Program-made: the position numbers and the translations under genes | Part shown: one piece after another, positions 1 to 7,888 of the stretch | Position numbering within the stretch: position 1 is the stretch's first letter | Layout of the letters: every line of letters begins with the position of its first letter | The notes under the pieces: model-generated | What the model saw: only the letters and a program-made list of their open reading frames with translations | Database searches by the model: none | Told to the model about the DNA's origin: nothing | Origin: Desulfurococcales archaeon | GTDB taxonomy: Archaea; Thermoproteota; Thermoprotei_A; Sulfolobales; NBVN01 | Assembly: GCA_021160415.1 (NCBI GenBank) | Contig: JAGHCP010000028.1 | Coordinates: 1 to 10,459 of the forward strand | Direction: 5' to 3' | Length of the DNA stretch: 10,459 nt

Positions 1-167
1 ACTATGGGGTTCCCTATCCACGAGGCCTCAACGAGCCCTAAGACGAAGTCATCCCCGTACTCTATCAGTACGTACTCCCCCACCCGGGGAGGCCTCTCAG
101 CTGTGAAGAGGGCTTTCTGATGGTTGGTCTCACCTATTACCCTCCCTAGAGTTTTCCCGGGCTTCAT
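1..167 (-). CDS. herA: HerA DNA translocase/helicase, N-terminal fragment (cut by window edge)
   Basis: HerA is a hexameric FtsK-like ATPase that translocates double-stranded DNA and works with the NurA nuclease in resecting DNA ends. Only the first 55 codons are present, so no Walker motifs are visible. The visible part fits the HAS-barrel domain that opens HerA proteins: a GRVIGETN segment at residues 8-15, then RPPRVGEYVLIEYG at 25-38 and VLGLVE at 42-47. The ATG at 167-165 shares one base with the nurA stop (TGATG), so translation is probably coupled to nurA. There is no clear Shine-Dalgarno motif at the usual distance, which also favours re-initiation. The identity rests on this short N-terminus plus the nurA neighbour. 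I am fairly sure of the family, but nothing can be said about the ATPase domain. Confidence 0.88.
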   Translation of the reverse strand, partial: MKPGKTLGRVIGETNHQKALFTAERPPRVGEYVLIEYGDDFVLGLVEASWIGNPI

Positions 168-1375
168 CACCCGACCCATTCGTTAAGCACCTCCCTACCA
201 CCTAAGAAAGAGGTTAGCCCTAAGGATCTGTAAAGGCTCCGCAAATCATCCCTAGGTATCCTAGCGTCCTTATCGACCACATATAGGGGGTACGGGTAAC
301 CCTCAGGGCTGGTGATTGGGGCTGCTAGGTCCATGAACTCCCTGACCGCAGCGTCCGAAACCGAGTCAAGCCTGACGGGGAATTCCACCTTAAGTACGGG
401 GCCTCCCCTGACGAGCCTTACGTAGGAGATCGCTACGTAGGCATCCCTGAAGAAGTTCCTGAGCCCCAGGACGGGCGGCATGGTCCTAACCCCTCTCCTC
501 GTTCTGCCTCCCTCAGCGTCCGGCACTATCGGCTTTGTGTAGCCCGGCTCGGCCGTTAAGTACTGAAACACAGCCATGTCTGAAGGGATAGTGTACCCCT
601 GCAGTATGAGTTCCTTGAAGTAGTTCTGTGACCTCGCCCTTTTCGAGACGTAGTAAATTTTAATTCCTCTGAACGCTTCCGTGATGATTTTTCTTAAGAG
701 AAGAAGCTTCTCAATGTACTCCATTATGAGGAGCGGTGTCGCCACGGCCGCCGTCAGGGAAATGTTTCTCTCCGTGAACATCTTAACAGCCTGCAGAGGT
801 GACTCCCCAGCTCTCTCCGGATCCGATGCGACTTCCTTAACCCTCCTCTCAAGCTCCTCCAGCGCGTCAGGCCCCAGGAGGTCGGTGGCCGCTTTAAGCG
901 CCTCAGAAATGTTCTGGAACTTCTCCTCTAGGTGGAGCGTGACGGGAGCAATCAGCAGAGACCTCAGCGACCCGTCGGCAAGCATGATTTCTGGGTGCCC
1001 CGTACCTATGGCTAGGTAGTGGGCAAGGCTCTCCAGAATCTCGCGGAGGAGGGTTAGCCTATCATTGGTTGAGGGTGGTGCGAGGATGTCCACGTCCGCT
1101 AGCTCGTGCTTAACGACCTGCCGGTACCTACCTCCCCCTTCATGCTTGAATACCTCAGCAACCGCCGAAACGGCGTAGAGGGTGAAGCCCTTGAAGTCCA
1201 CGTGGTTATCGCCACCGTCAACGCTGCCGACTGATTCGGGGAGGTTCGGCCTAGGCTCGTACGTCACCCAGTAATCTCCCGCCCTCTTCAGCAACTCCTT
1301 GAAGGTTTCAGGGCTGACCTTCTTCAGGATCTCGAAGCGCTTCCTCTCAGCAGCCCTAAGCACCGCCTCATTCAT
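167..1375 (-). CDS. nurA: NurA 5'-3' nuclease
   Basis: NurA is a manganese-dependent 5'-3' nuclease that forms a dimer, binds HerA, and makes 3' overhangs at double-strand breaks. The 402-residue protein is of normal length for archaeal NurA, perhaps slightly long. The two acidic motifs of the RNase H-like core are visible: SVDGG with D53, and LADGSL with D134. A YVSKRARS segment near residue 245 and a C-terminal PYPLYVVDKDARI segment also match the family. The start is the ATG at 1375-1373, seven bases after a strong GAGGGAGGTG ribosome site. It overlaps the rad50 end by eight bases, and the stop overlaps the herA start by one. The gene belongs to the four-gene repair operon. Confidence 0.93.
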   Translation of the reverse strand: MNEAVLRAAERKRFEILKKVSPETFKELLKRAGDYWVTYEPRPNLPESVGSVDGGDNHVDFKGFTLYAVSAVAEVFKHEGGGRYRQVVKHELADVDILAPPSTNDRLTLLREILESLAHYLAIGTGHPEIMLADGSLRSLLIAPVTLHLEEKFQNISEALKAATDLLGPDALEELERRVKEVASDPERAGESPLQAVKMFTERNISLTAAVATPLLIMEYIEKLLLLRKIITEAFRGIKIYYVSKRARSQNYFKELILQGYTIPSDMAVFQYLTAEPGYTKPIVPDAEGGRTRRGVRTMPPVLGLRNFFRDAYVAISYVRLVRGGPVLKVEFPVRLDSVSDAAVREFMDLAAPITSPEGYPYPLYVVDKDARIPRDDLRSLYRSLGLTSFLGGREVLNEWVG

Positions 1376-4190
1376 AGAGCGACACCTCCCTCACCCTGGA
1401 GGTTCTGCCGTCATTAACAACCTCGAACATCGTGTCAGCAGCCTCCTTCACCTCCTCGTCGTGCGTGACAACTATGAGCTGCTTAATGTGCTCCCCACCC
1501 TTAAATTCCTTCAGCACCTCGATCAGTGTTTTCCTCCTCTCATCGTCGAGGTACTCCGTAGGTTCGTCAAGGGCTAGGAAGCCCAGCCTACCCCTGCTGA
1601 CGATCCTGTGAAGGGCCAGTAGGGTTAGTAGGGAGGCAACTACCTTCTCGCCCCCAGAAAGCCTGCCTATCTCTATACCTTCGCCCCCAACACCCGGCCC
1701 TTTAAGGAAGATGTTGAATTCCTCATCGATCCTGACGTCGGAGTACTGCAGGTTGAAGGAGTTAAGTAGCTCCCTCACGATCTCCTCGGCGTGCGTTAGG
1801 TACGCGGCCCTCAGCTTCTGGGGCGCTTTATCCTTGTGGAAAATGTTGGTCCTCACCCACCTCAGAACCTCCGCTTTTAACCAGAGCTTAAGAAGTGTTC
1901 TCAGATCCTCCTGCAGGTCCGTTATCTCCTCCCTTAACTCGCTGATTCTTTCCTCGGCTGACCTTATCTGAGTCTGGATTGATGAGGATTCCTCCCTCAG
2001 CCTCATTAATTCATCAGTTAATCTCCTCACCGATTCCTCCAGCTCCTTAACCCTCTCAACCTTGGCTGAGATCTCAGCCCTCTCCTTCAGGAGGGAGTCC
2101 CTCCTCGATGTGAGGGACTTAATCCTCTCCTCAACCTCCCTTAACTCCTCCCTGAGCCTCCCTAACTCCCCTTCCAGGGCTTCAAGTCCTTTAAGCTCCT
2201 TAGAAGCCTCCTCAGCCCCCTTGAGGAACCCTTCAGGGGTCAGGGATGTTTCGAAGATCTCAGTGAGCTCGTTTTTGAGGGTTTCCTGCCTAGTCACCAG
2301 CTCCTTAAACTCGTCCTTAAGCTCCTCAACCTCCTTCCTCAGGTCCTCATACACGTCTTCGCTGACGGCCTCCCTCAAGCTCTCGTACCTCTTCGCCGTC
2401 TCAAGCTCATTCTCCAGCACGCTGACCTTAGCCTTAAGGTCTTTCAGAGCAGTTTCCTTCCTCTCAACTTCACCCTCAACCCTCCTCACTTCCTCCTTCA
2501 GTGACTCAACATCCTTCAGAGCTTCCTCCATTTCCTTCCATAGAGTCACCGCTCTTTCCAGCCTAACGGAGATGTTTGAGAGTTCCTTGATTCTTTCCCT
2601 GAGGGCCTTGAGCTCTGCCTCAGCGTCCTCAATCTCTTCACGGATACGCGGGACGCGTTCCTTAGCCTCCCTTAACTCCGCGCTGAGTTTCTCAGCAACT
2701 ACCTCCGCGTGCTGAGGGGTGAGTGGTTGCCCGCAGAGAGGGCATTTCCCGGCTTTCCCTCCCTCCTTCAGGGCAGTGAGGTCCTCCTCGATCTTACGGA
2801 GTCTCTCGTTGAGGGAGGCTTCCTCACCCCTCAAGCTATCCAGCCTTTCCCTAAGCTCCCTCTCCTTCGCTTCCCCTTCCTCTAGGTCCTGTTTGGCCTT
2901 CTTAAGGAGGTCCTCAGGGGTTCCGGCCTCATTAAGAAGTTTGGAGGCCTTCTCAACTACCGCGTTCACCTCGCCCTCGAGTTTAAGGGCTTCCGCCTCC
3001 TTCGATCTCACTGATGTCTTCAGTGATGAGAGCTTCTCTCTGAGCTCGGTCACTTCCTGCCTGAGTCTTTCCTCCATCTCCTTGAGTTCCTTAAGCTCGG
3101 CCTCGATGTCAGCGGACCCCCTCCTAACTTCCTCCCTCAGTTCCCTGAGGGCCTTCACCTTCACCTCCAATGTCTTCAGAGCCTCCTCCCTCCTCCTCAA
3201 GGTTTCGTAGGTCTTCCTCACCTTCTCATCGATCTCCATGAGATCCCTCGCTTTTTGGAGGGCCTCAGCCTTCCTCGAGATCTCCTTCTTTCTGCTGAGC
3301 TTCTCCTCAGCCTCCTCAATCCTCATACGCAGGTCTTCGAACCTGGACTTAGCGTCCCTTAGCTCAAGCTCGATGTGCTTAATAGCTTCCTCTATCCCTG
3401 CAGCTCTCTTCTCCACCTCCCTCAGAGCCTCAAGCTCCTCCTGAGCTTTCCTTAACCTTGACTCAGCCTCCTTGACCTTACCTTCAAGCCTCACAGCCTC
3501 GTCCTTCAGTGATGTGGCCTTCCTCACCTCACCCTCGTAGTCCCTTTTCTTTGAGTTGACCTCGTCAGCGAGCCTCCTTAGCGACTCCCTAACCGCGTTT
3601 AACTGCCTGTCAACAGGGGTGACGGTGTAGGTGCCTCCCCTTCTCAGACTCGCTTCAAGCACGTACTGACCTAGTACGTCCCAGGTCTTTTCGTACGCAT
3701 CAAGCCCAAGCAACCTGTCCACTAGGGCCTTCCTCTCGGAACCTCCGACCCCGACGAAGAGCTCCGTTATACCTCCCTGAGGAAGTATCGCAACCATCTT
3801 TAGTGCGGCGTGGTCAAGGCCCAGTAGCTCTCTTAACCTCCTGGAGGCGGCTGCGTCAGAACGCACGACCTCCTTACCGAACCTAACCTCAGTCTCAGCT
3901 CTCCCTTTCCTGCTCACAGTCCTCTTAATGTAGAGCTCCTCACCGTCAACGTCGAACCACGCCTCGACGGTAGCTGCTGAGGTGCCCTCCTTGATCAGGG
4001 GTTTCCTCTCATTCCCCCTTGTCCTCCACCCCTTCCCGGTGACGGCGTAGTACACGGCTTCCAGTATGCTTGACTTACCCGCACCGTTCCTACCTATGAA
4101 GACAGTTACCCCCCTATCGAAGGATATCTCCGTGTCTGCGTGTGAGAGGAAGTTTCTGAGCTTAAGCCTCCGCAAAGTGACCTGAGGCAT
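1368..4190 (-). CDS. rad50: Rad50 ABC-type ATPase, DNA double-strand break repair
   Basis: Rad50 is an SMC-like ABC ATPase that clamps DNA and controls the Mre11 nuclease. All family landmarks are present. Walker A is GRNGAGKSS at residues 33-41 and the Q-loop glutamine is Q138. A long coiled coil, very rich in Glu, Lys, Arg and Leu, follows and is interrupted at the middle by the zinc hook CPLC (Cys483, Cys486). The second coiled coil leads to the signature LSGGE at 844-848, Walker B LGFLALDE at 869-876 and the switch histidine H910. At 940 residues it is a full-length archaeal Rad50. The ATG at 4190 shares one base with the mre11 stop, and the ribosome site lies in the last mre11 codons. 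The complementary strand of the coiled coil is full of open frames that are only shadows. Confidence 0.97.
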   Translation of the reverse strand: MPQVTLRRLKLRNFLSHADTEISFDRGVTVFIGRNGAGKSSILEAVYYAVTGKGWRTRGNERKPLIKEGTSAATVEAWFDVDGEELYIKRTVSRKGRAETEVRFGKEVVRSDAAASRRLRELLGLDHAALKMVAILPQGGITELFVGVGGSERKALVDRLLGLDAYEKTWDVLGQYVLEASLRRGGTYTVTPVDRQLNAVRESLRRLADEVNSKKRDYEGEVRKATSLKDEAVRLEGKVKEAESRLRKAQEELEALREVEKRAAGIEEAIKHIELELRDAKSRFEDLRMRIEEAEEKLSRKKEISRKAEALQKARDLMEIDEKVRKTYETLRRREEALKTLEVKVKALRELREEVRRGSADIEAELKELKEMEERLRQEVTELREKLSSLKTSVRSKEAEALKLEGEVNAVVEKASKLLNEAGTPEDLLKKAKQDLEEGEAKERELRERLDSLRGEEASLNERLRKIEEDLTALKEGGKAGKCPLCGQPLTPQHAEVVAEKLSAELREAKERVPRIREEIEDAEAELKALRERIKELSNISVRLERAVTLWKEMEEALKDVESLKEEVRRVEGEVERKETALKDLKAKVSVLENELETAKRYESLREAVSEDVYEDLRKEVEELKDEFKELVTRQETLKNELTEIFETSLTPEGFLKGAEEASKELKGLEALEGELGRLREELREVEERIKSLTSRRDSLLKERAEISAKVERVKELEESVRRLTDELMRLREESSSIQTQIRSAEERISELREEITDLQEDLRTLLKLWLKAEVLRWVRTNIFHKDKAPQKLRAAYLTHAEEIVRELLNSFNLQYSDVRIDEEFNIFLKGPGVGGEGIEIGRLSGGEKVVASLLTLLALHRIVSRGRLGFLALDEPTEYLDDERRKTLIEVLKEFKGGEHIKQLIVVTHDEEVKEAADTMFEVVNDGRTSRVREVSLYE
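1383..1392 (-). promoter_or_regulatory. Shine-Dalgarno site of nurA inside rad50
   Basis: On the minus strand this reads GAGGGAGGTG, a near-perfect complement of the archaeal 16S rRNA tail, and ends seven bases before the nurA ATG. It lies in the last codons of rad50, so it decides the nurA start and supports internal initiation within the operon mRNA. Confidence 0.8.
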
Positions 4191-5521
4191 CAGGACCTCC
4201 TCCTTAGGAAGGCTTCTAGCCCTCTCCCCCTTTGCTTAGGTCGTTCCTCACCTCCCTCGCTGAGGCGTTCGACTTCACTGGCTTGTGGGAGGGGTTTAAG
4301 GGCTTCCTCCACCTCAGGTAGGGGAGGGAGCCTAACGAGGTTTGACCAGAAGGTCGAGTGCTTAGTTAATTCCTCGATGAAGGGGTCGAGCTCCCTAGGT
4401 GTGGCCGCGTCTACCGCGGCGTTCTTGAGCGCTATGATTGCCTTAGCCACTGCCTCCGCCTCAGGACCTCCTCCCTTCAGGAGGGACTTAATGACCTCCT
4501 CCTCGGACTCGAGGGTCACTTCAGGGCCTTCCTCCCCTCTTCCCTGGAGCCCGCAGGGAGTGGTCGTAACCCTCAAGTAAACGGTTCCTTCAATCCCCCT
4601 CATCCTCGCAAGCGCGTAGATCTCAGAGGCAGGGTCAGCTCTAACGGAGGGAGGCATGCAGACTTTAACATGGAGTATTGATTTCCGGTTAAGGGATGCA
4701 AGCCTCTCAATGGCTTGTGACGAGTCCCTCCTGTGGTTAGGGTACTGAGTCGTGACGACCTCCTGCGGGGTTACGTCAACATCCACTTTCTGGATCGAGG
4801 CTTCATCGCCTGAGATGTCAACTAAGTAAAACCCTTTCCCGTTCCTCCTCCATTCCTCAATTTCCCCCATGTTAACTATCTCCAAACTCCCGGGGTACGC
4901 TACCTTAGGGTACGTCTCACTGACCCATCTCTTGTGCAGGTGCCCCATAGCTACGTACTTGAAGGCCTTAGGGATTTCGTTCAGGTCTATCCCTGGTTCG
5001 AGTTTGAACACGTTTGCGATGCTCTGATGCATCATGAGGACGGAATCCCTGCACACTTTTCGCGCGGCTTCATCCATGAGCTCCCTCAGCCTCTGCCTCC
5101 CCTTAGATGTTAGGGGTCTGTGGGATATCCCCGCAATGCAGTATTCCTTACCCTCAACGCTTAACCTCTGGACGAGGGGTGTAGCCGCCGTCCCTAGAAC
5201 CTTCACGTACTCATCGAGAACGAAGTGGGGCGGGAGATCCTTAACTTTCGGTATGTCGTGCTCTCCCAGCACCGCGTATATGGGAATCCCCTTAGATTGA
5301 GGTATGTTGAGGGCTTCCTTAGCCGCCCTTAAAGCGGAGATTGGAGGCCTCGCCCTGTCGAACATGTCCCCCGATATCAGTATCGCTTCAACACCTTCCC
5401 GAACGGCTTTCTCCACAGCTTCCTTGAACCTCGCGTAGAAGTCCTCCTCCCTCCACAGAAGGCCGTACTGACGTAGCCCTAGATGGATGTCCGCCATGTG
5501 GGCGATTAGCAAACTCCGCAA
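4190..5521 (-). CDS. mre11: Mre11 DNA repair nuclease
   Basis: Mre11 is the manganese-dependent nuclease of the Mre11-Rad50 complex. The calcineurin-like phosphoesterase motifs are all visible (numbering from the TTG at 5521, 443 residues): DIHLG (D11, H13), GDMFD (D52), GEHD (86-89), MMHQS (H165) and GHLH (H194, H196). Motif III has Glu where most Mre11 proteins have Asn (GNHD). The remainder is the capping and Rad50-binding region with a basic tail. The frame stays open upstream to a GTG at 5578, which would add 19 residues. I prefer 5521 because family members begin about ten residues before the first Asp, and because a TATA-like box lies about 29 bases upstream, fitting a leaderless message. 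TTG at 5512 is a third option. It is the first gene of the repair operon. Confidence 0.95.
   Translation of the reverse strand: MRSLLIAHMADIHLGLRQYGLLWREEDFYARFKEAVEKAVREGVEAILISGDMFDRARPPISALRAAKEALNIPQSKGIPIYAVLGEHDIPKVKDLPPHFVLDEYVKVLGTAATPLVQRLSVEGKEYCIAGISHRPLTSKGRQRLRELMDEAARKVCRDSVLMMHQSIANVFKLEPGIDLNEIPKAFKYVAMGHLHKRWVSETYPKVAYPGSLEIVNMGEIEEWRRNGKGFYLVDISGDEASIQKVDVDVTPQEVVTTQYPNHRRDSSQAIERLASLNRKSILHVKVCMPPSVRADPASEIYALARMRGIEGTVYLRVTTTPCGLQGRGEEGPEVTLESEEEVIKSLLKGGGPEAEAVAKAIIALKNAAVDAATPRELDPFIEELTKHSTFWSNLVRLPPLPEVEEALKPLPQASEVERLSEGGEERPKQRGRGLEAFLRRRS
4195..4204 (-). promoter_or_regulatory. Shine-Dalgarno site of rad50 inside mre11
   Basis: The minus strand reads AGGAGGAGGT here, ending four bases before the rad50 ATG. 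The same bases encode consecutive AGG arginine codons at the C-terminus of Mre11, so one stretch serves as both protein code and ribosome site. Confidence 0.75.
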
Positions 5522-5546
5522 CCCCTTAGACGTGTGGGTTAGGGAG

Positions 5547-5554
5547 TAAATAAG
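5547..5554 (-). promoter_or_regulatory. Putative TATA box for the mre11-rad50-nurA-herA operon
   Basis: The minus strand reads CTTATTTA, a fair archaeal TATA box. Its centre is about 29 bases before the TTG at 5521, so transcription would start at or just before that codon. The box would lie inside the coding region if the upstream GTG at 5578 were used, which argues against that start. No promoter is evident between the operon genes. Confidence 0.4.
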
Positions 5555-5646
5555 CGGTGGACTCAACGACGGCTCCACTCCTTGGGAGCTGAAGTATTAC
5601 TGATCCTGAACACAACGTTTTTCTTCAAGGCCGCATCCTAAAGGAT

Positions 5647-6162
5647 TTGAGGTTTGAGGTCTTGCTGAGATACGCATGGGAGCTGATGTCGGTGTTCCTC
5701 GCATCCCTGACGCCGGCGGTTGAGGTTCGGGGCTCCATTCCGCTCACGTACTACTTCTTCAGCGAGGAGCCATCTATGAAGGTAATTGGCGTAGCTGTTG
5801 CGGTGACAGCTAATCTGCTGATCGCTCCTGTGGTTCTCTCGTTTCTCGACAGGCTTAACGACTTCCTCACGGGTCTGGGGGGCAGGTTTCTCTTCATACG
5901 TAACGCGTACGTAAAGGTCGTCGGTTCAGCTAGGGCTAAGGGCAGGAAATACGTGGGAAGGTGGGGGTACGTGGGCTTAGCGCTGTTCGTAGCGGTGCCC
6001 TTGCCCGGTAGCGGTGCCTGGACCGGGTCTCTTATCGCGTACCTCTTCGGTCTTAAATATAGAGCATCGGTTCTAAGCATCGAGGTAGGTGTCCTAGCTG
6101 CTTCAGCGATCATTACGTTCGCTTTGGAGGCAGGCCTCCACTTCTTAGGGTTTCCGAGGTAG
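5647..6162 (+). CDS. COG2426-type small membrane protein (putative small multidrug export family)
   Basis: This 171-residue hydrophobic protein resembles the PF06695/COG2426 family, named 'putative small multi-drug export protein' although its substrate is not established. Two family-type motifs are visible: TPAVEVRGSIPL at residues 22-33, within the first membrane region, and PLPGSGAWTGSL at 118-129. About four hydrophobic stretches (near 14-37, 45-66, 107-134, 140-165) suggest an integral membrane protein. A basic loop with many Arg and Lys residues lies around 80-105. The start is uncertain: TTG at 5647, TTG at 5662, or ATG at 5686 with a GGGAG just upstream. The ATG would still keep the first motif. 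It is divergent from mre11 across a 68-125 base gap. No functional link to the repair operon is evident. Confidence 0.85.
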   Translation: MRFEVLLRYAWELMSVFLASLTPAVEVRGSIPLTYYFFSEEPSMKVIGVAVAVTANLLIAPVVLSFLDRLNDFLTGLGGRFLFIRNAYVKVVGSARAKGRKYVGRWGYVGLALFVAVPLPGSGAWTGSLIAYLFGLKYRASVLSIEVGVLAASAIITFALEAGLHFLGFPR

Positions 6163-6182
6163 CGGTATTATCAATAATTACG

Positions 6183-6401
6183 TTAATTAGATACGATTTG
6201 CTTAAAACTATGATTAGTAAGTCTTATTATGACTGATTGAATAAATTCATCAAGGGAAGCTGTGTCAGCACTCCAGAACTCAAACCTGATGCACTCCGTG
6301 AAGGGAGGCTTAGACTCCCGAAGAACTTCTAAGGTGAAGCCCTCATGAAGGCTTACGACGTCGCCATAGTTGGTGCTGGGCCAGCAGGGCTTTTCGCTGC
6401 C
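6183..6401 (-). other. Open frame without a start codon, possible gene remnant
   Basis: This minus-strand frame of 72 sense codons ends in TAA at 6183 and runs back into the 5' end of the opposing FAD-dehydrogenase gene without any ATG, GTG or TTG. The part outside that gene, about 50 codons, reads like protein: IRFEFWSADTASLDEFIQSV followed by a short basic tail. If it was once a gene, its 5' part is lost. I do not recognise it with confidence; a small Pcc1-like protein crossed my mind but the resemblance is weak. The alternative is that the frame is open by chance and the region is simply the leader of the downstream gene. Confidence 0.25.
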
Positions 6402-7787
6402 TTAGAGCTCTCGGGGAGGGGGCTCAGGGTTGCGTTAATCGATAAGGGACTCAGAGCAAAGCACAGGAAATGCCCTGTGTCAGGCCCTAAGAGGGTTAAG
6501 GTGGGTGAGTGCGTGAGGTGCTCCCCCTGCCACATCCTGTACGGTGTGGGGGGTGCGGGAACCCTCAGCAGCGGGATAATTAATCTAAGACCGGACGTCG
6601 GGGGTGACCTACACACACTCGTAGGTAGTTGGGAGGAGGCTGAGAACCTCATAAAGTACGTGGATTCTATGTTTGTGAGGTTTGGAGCGCCTAAGAACTC
6701 CCTCCACATACCGAGGAAGGAGGAGATCGTTAGGTTCGAGAGGCTTGCAGCCAAAGCAGGAGCTAAGCTAATACCGACCCCTCAGAGGGTGCTGGGAACT
6801 GAGAACACCGTTAAGGTGATCGAGAACATGACGAACTACCTTGAGTCGAAGGGGGTTAGAGTAGCGACAAGGGTTGAGGTTACCCGCATCACTAGGGAGG
6901 GAGGCCTCTTCAAACTCGCAACTAACACAGGCTTTTTCATGGCTAGGTACGTCGTGCTGGCGCCCGGGAGGGGAGGGTCGAAGTGGTTCCTCTCAGTGGC
7001 TAAGGAGTTAGAGATTGACGTCGTGAGTGGGCCTCTGGACGTGGGTGTTAGGCTTGAGATGCCTTCCTACGTAGCTGAGGAGCTGACTGAGGTTGTTAGG
7101 GACCCCAAAATAATCATGTATACGATGAGCCACGACGATAAGGTAAGGACTTTCTGCGTTAACCCGAACGGCTACGTGGTCCTGGAAAGGTATGACGACG
7201 GCTTAATGGGGGTGAACGGGGAATCCTACGCATCCATCAAGTCAGGGAACACCAACATGGCGCTCCTGGTAACCATTGAGCTCACAGACCCGTACGAGGA
7301 CGCCTCATCATACGGGAGGAGGATAGCGTCACTCGCTAACAGGCTCGGCGGCGGCAAACCGATAATCCAGAGGCTCGGAGACCTCCAAGCAGGGAGGAGG
7401 AGCACCTGGCCAAGGATAATGAAGTCACCCGTAGTCCCAACCCTGAAAGCGGTGACCCCGGGAGACATCGGGATGGCTCTCCCATACAGGGTAGTGGACG
7501 ACATACTTGAGGCTTTAGAAAGGCTTGACACGGTAATTCCCGGGATTGCTTCCCAGCAAACACTCCTATACACTCCGGAAGTGAAGTTCTACAGCGTCAA
7601 AGCCAAAGTAACTCAAGACCTCCAAACAAACATAGAGAACCTCTACGCAGCGGGTGACGGCGTAGGCCTCTCAAGAGGGATAAACGTGGCGGCAGCAACA
7701 GGAATAATCGCCGCAAGAGGCATCATGAAGAAGGCAGGGATCGAACCCCACAACACAGCTATAGAGGAGCACCCTATACCCGCATAA
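6345..7787 (+). CDS. FAD-dependent dehydrogenase, COG2509 family
   Basis: This 480-residue flavoprotein has an N-terminal Rossmann fold, VAIVGAGPAGLFAA at residues 6-19, with the strand-end acidic residue in LIDKG (D33). A C-terminal flavin-closing segment reads LYAAGDGVGLSRGINVAAATG near residues 435-455. Between them, Cys43, Cys56, Cys59 and Cys62 (C-x12-C-x2-C-x2-C) are followed by YGVGGAGTLSSG, the arrangement of the uncharacterised COG2509 dehydrogenases. The cysteines could bind an iron-sulfur cluster or zinc; the sequence alone does not decide. There is no signal peptide, so it is probably cytoplasmic. Physiological substrates are unknown. The ATG at 6345 has a GGTGA ribosome site seven bases upstream. 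The 3' end and following DNA are strikingly poor in T. It lies in the same direction as the tRNA gene downstream. Confidence 0.88.
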   Translation: MKAYDVAIVGAGPAGLFAALELSGRGLRVALIDKGLRAKHRKCPVSGPKRVKVGECVRCSPCHILYGVGGAGTLSSGIINLRPDVGGDLHTLVGSWEEAENLIKYVDSMFVRFGAPKNSLHIPRKEEIVRFERLAAKAGAKLIPTPQRVLGTENTVKVIENMTNYLESKGVRVATRVEVTRITREGGLFKLATNTGFFMARYVVLAPGRGGSKWFLSVAKELEIDVVSGPLDVGVRLEMPSYVAEELTEVVRDPKIIMYTMSHDDKVRTFCVNPNGYVVLERYDDGLMGVNGESYASIKSGNTNMALLVTIELTDPYEDASSYGRRIASLANRLGGGKPIIQRLGDLQAGRRSTWPRIMKSPVVPTLKAVTPGDIGMALPYRVVDDILEALERLDTVIPGIASQQTLLYTPEVKFYSVKAKVTQDLQTNIENLYAAGDGVGLSRGINVAAATGIIAARGIMKKAGIEPHNTAIEEHPIPA

Positions 7788-7817
7788 AAACCGCTGAAGA
7801 AATAAAACACGAAGATA

Positions 7818-7888
7818 AGGCCCGATGAAGAAGAAAGCACGTGCAGAAGGAGGGTGAAGACCCTCCACCGGCCCAGAGGGCCTCCAAC
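7818..7888 (+). other. Tandem hairpins between the dehydrogenase gene and tRNA-Arg
   Basis: A perfect 7-bp stem (GGAGGGT/ACCCTCC, 7849-7866) has a GAAG tetraloop. A second hairpin, GGCCC-AGA-GGGCC (7870-7882), follows at once. Alternatively AGGCCC (7818-7823) can pair with GGGCCT (7878-7883) to enclose the first hairpin, with an ACA trinucleotide shortly after (CCAACA). The region could be a processing or pause structure at the end of the dehydrogenase transcript, or a small structured RNA. No T-run follows on this strand, so a standard archaeal terminator is not supported. Confidence 0.35.

Noticed and set aside
2062..3444. Long plus-strand open frames opposite rad50, very rich in Ser and Leu
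   Set aside because: They are antisense of the Glu/Lys/Arg/Leu-rich coiled coil. Their repetitive composition matches what that bias produces, and they have no ribosome sites.
6200..6345. C/D-box guide RNA candidates (ATGATTA, CTGA, CCTGATGC)
   Set aside because: The boxes are imperfect and no ordered C-D'-C'-D set with proper spacing appears on either strand.
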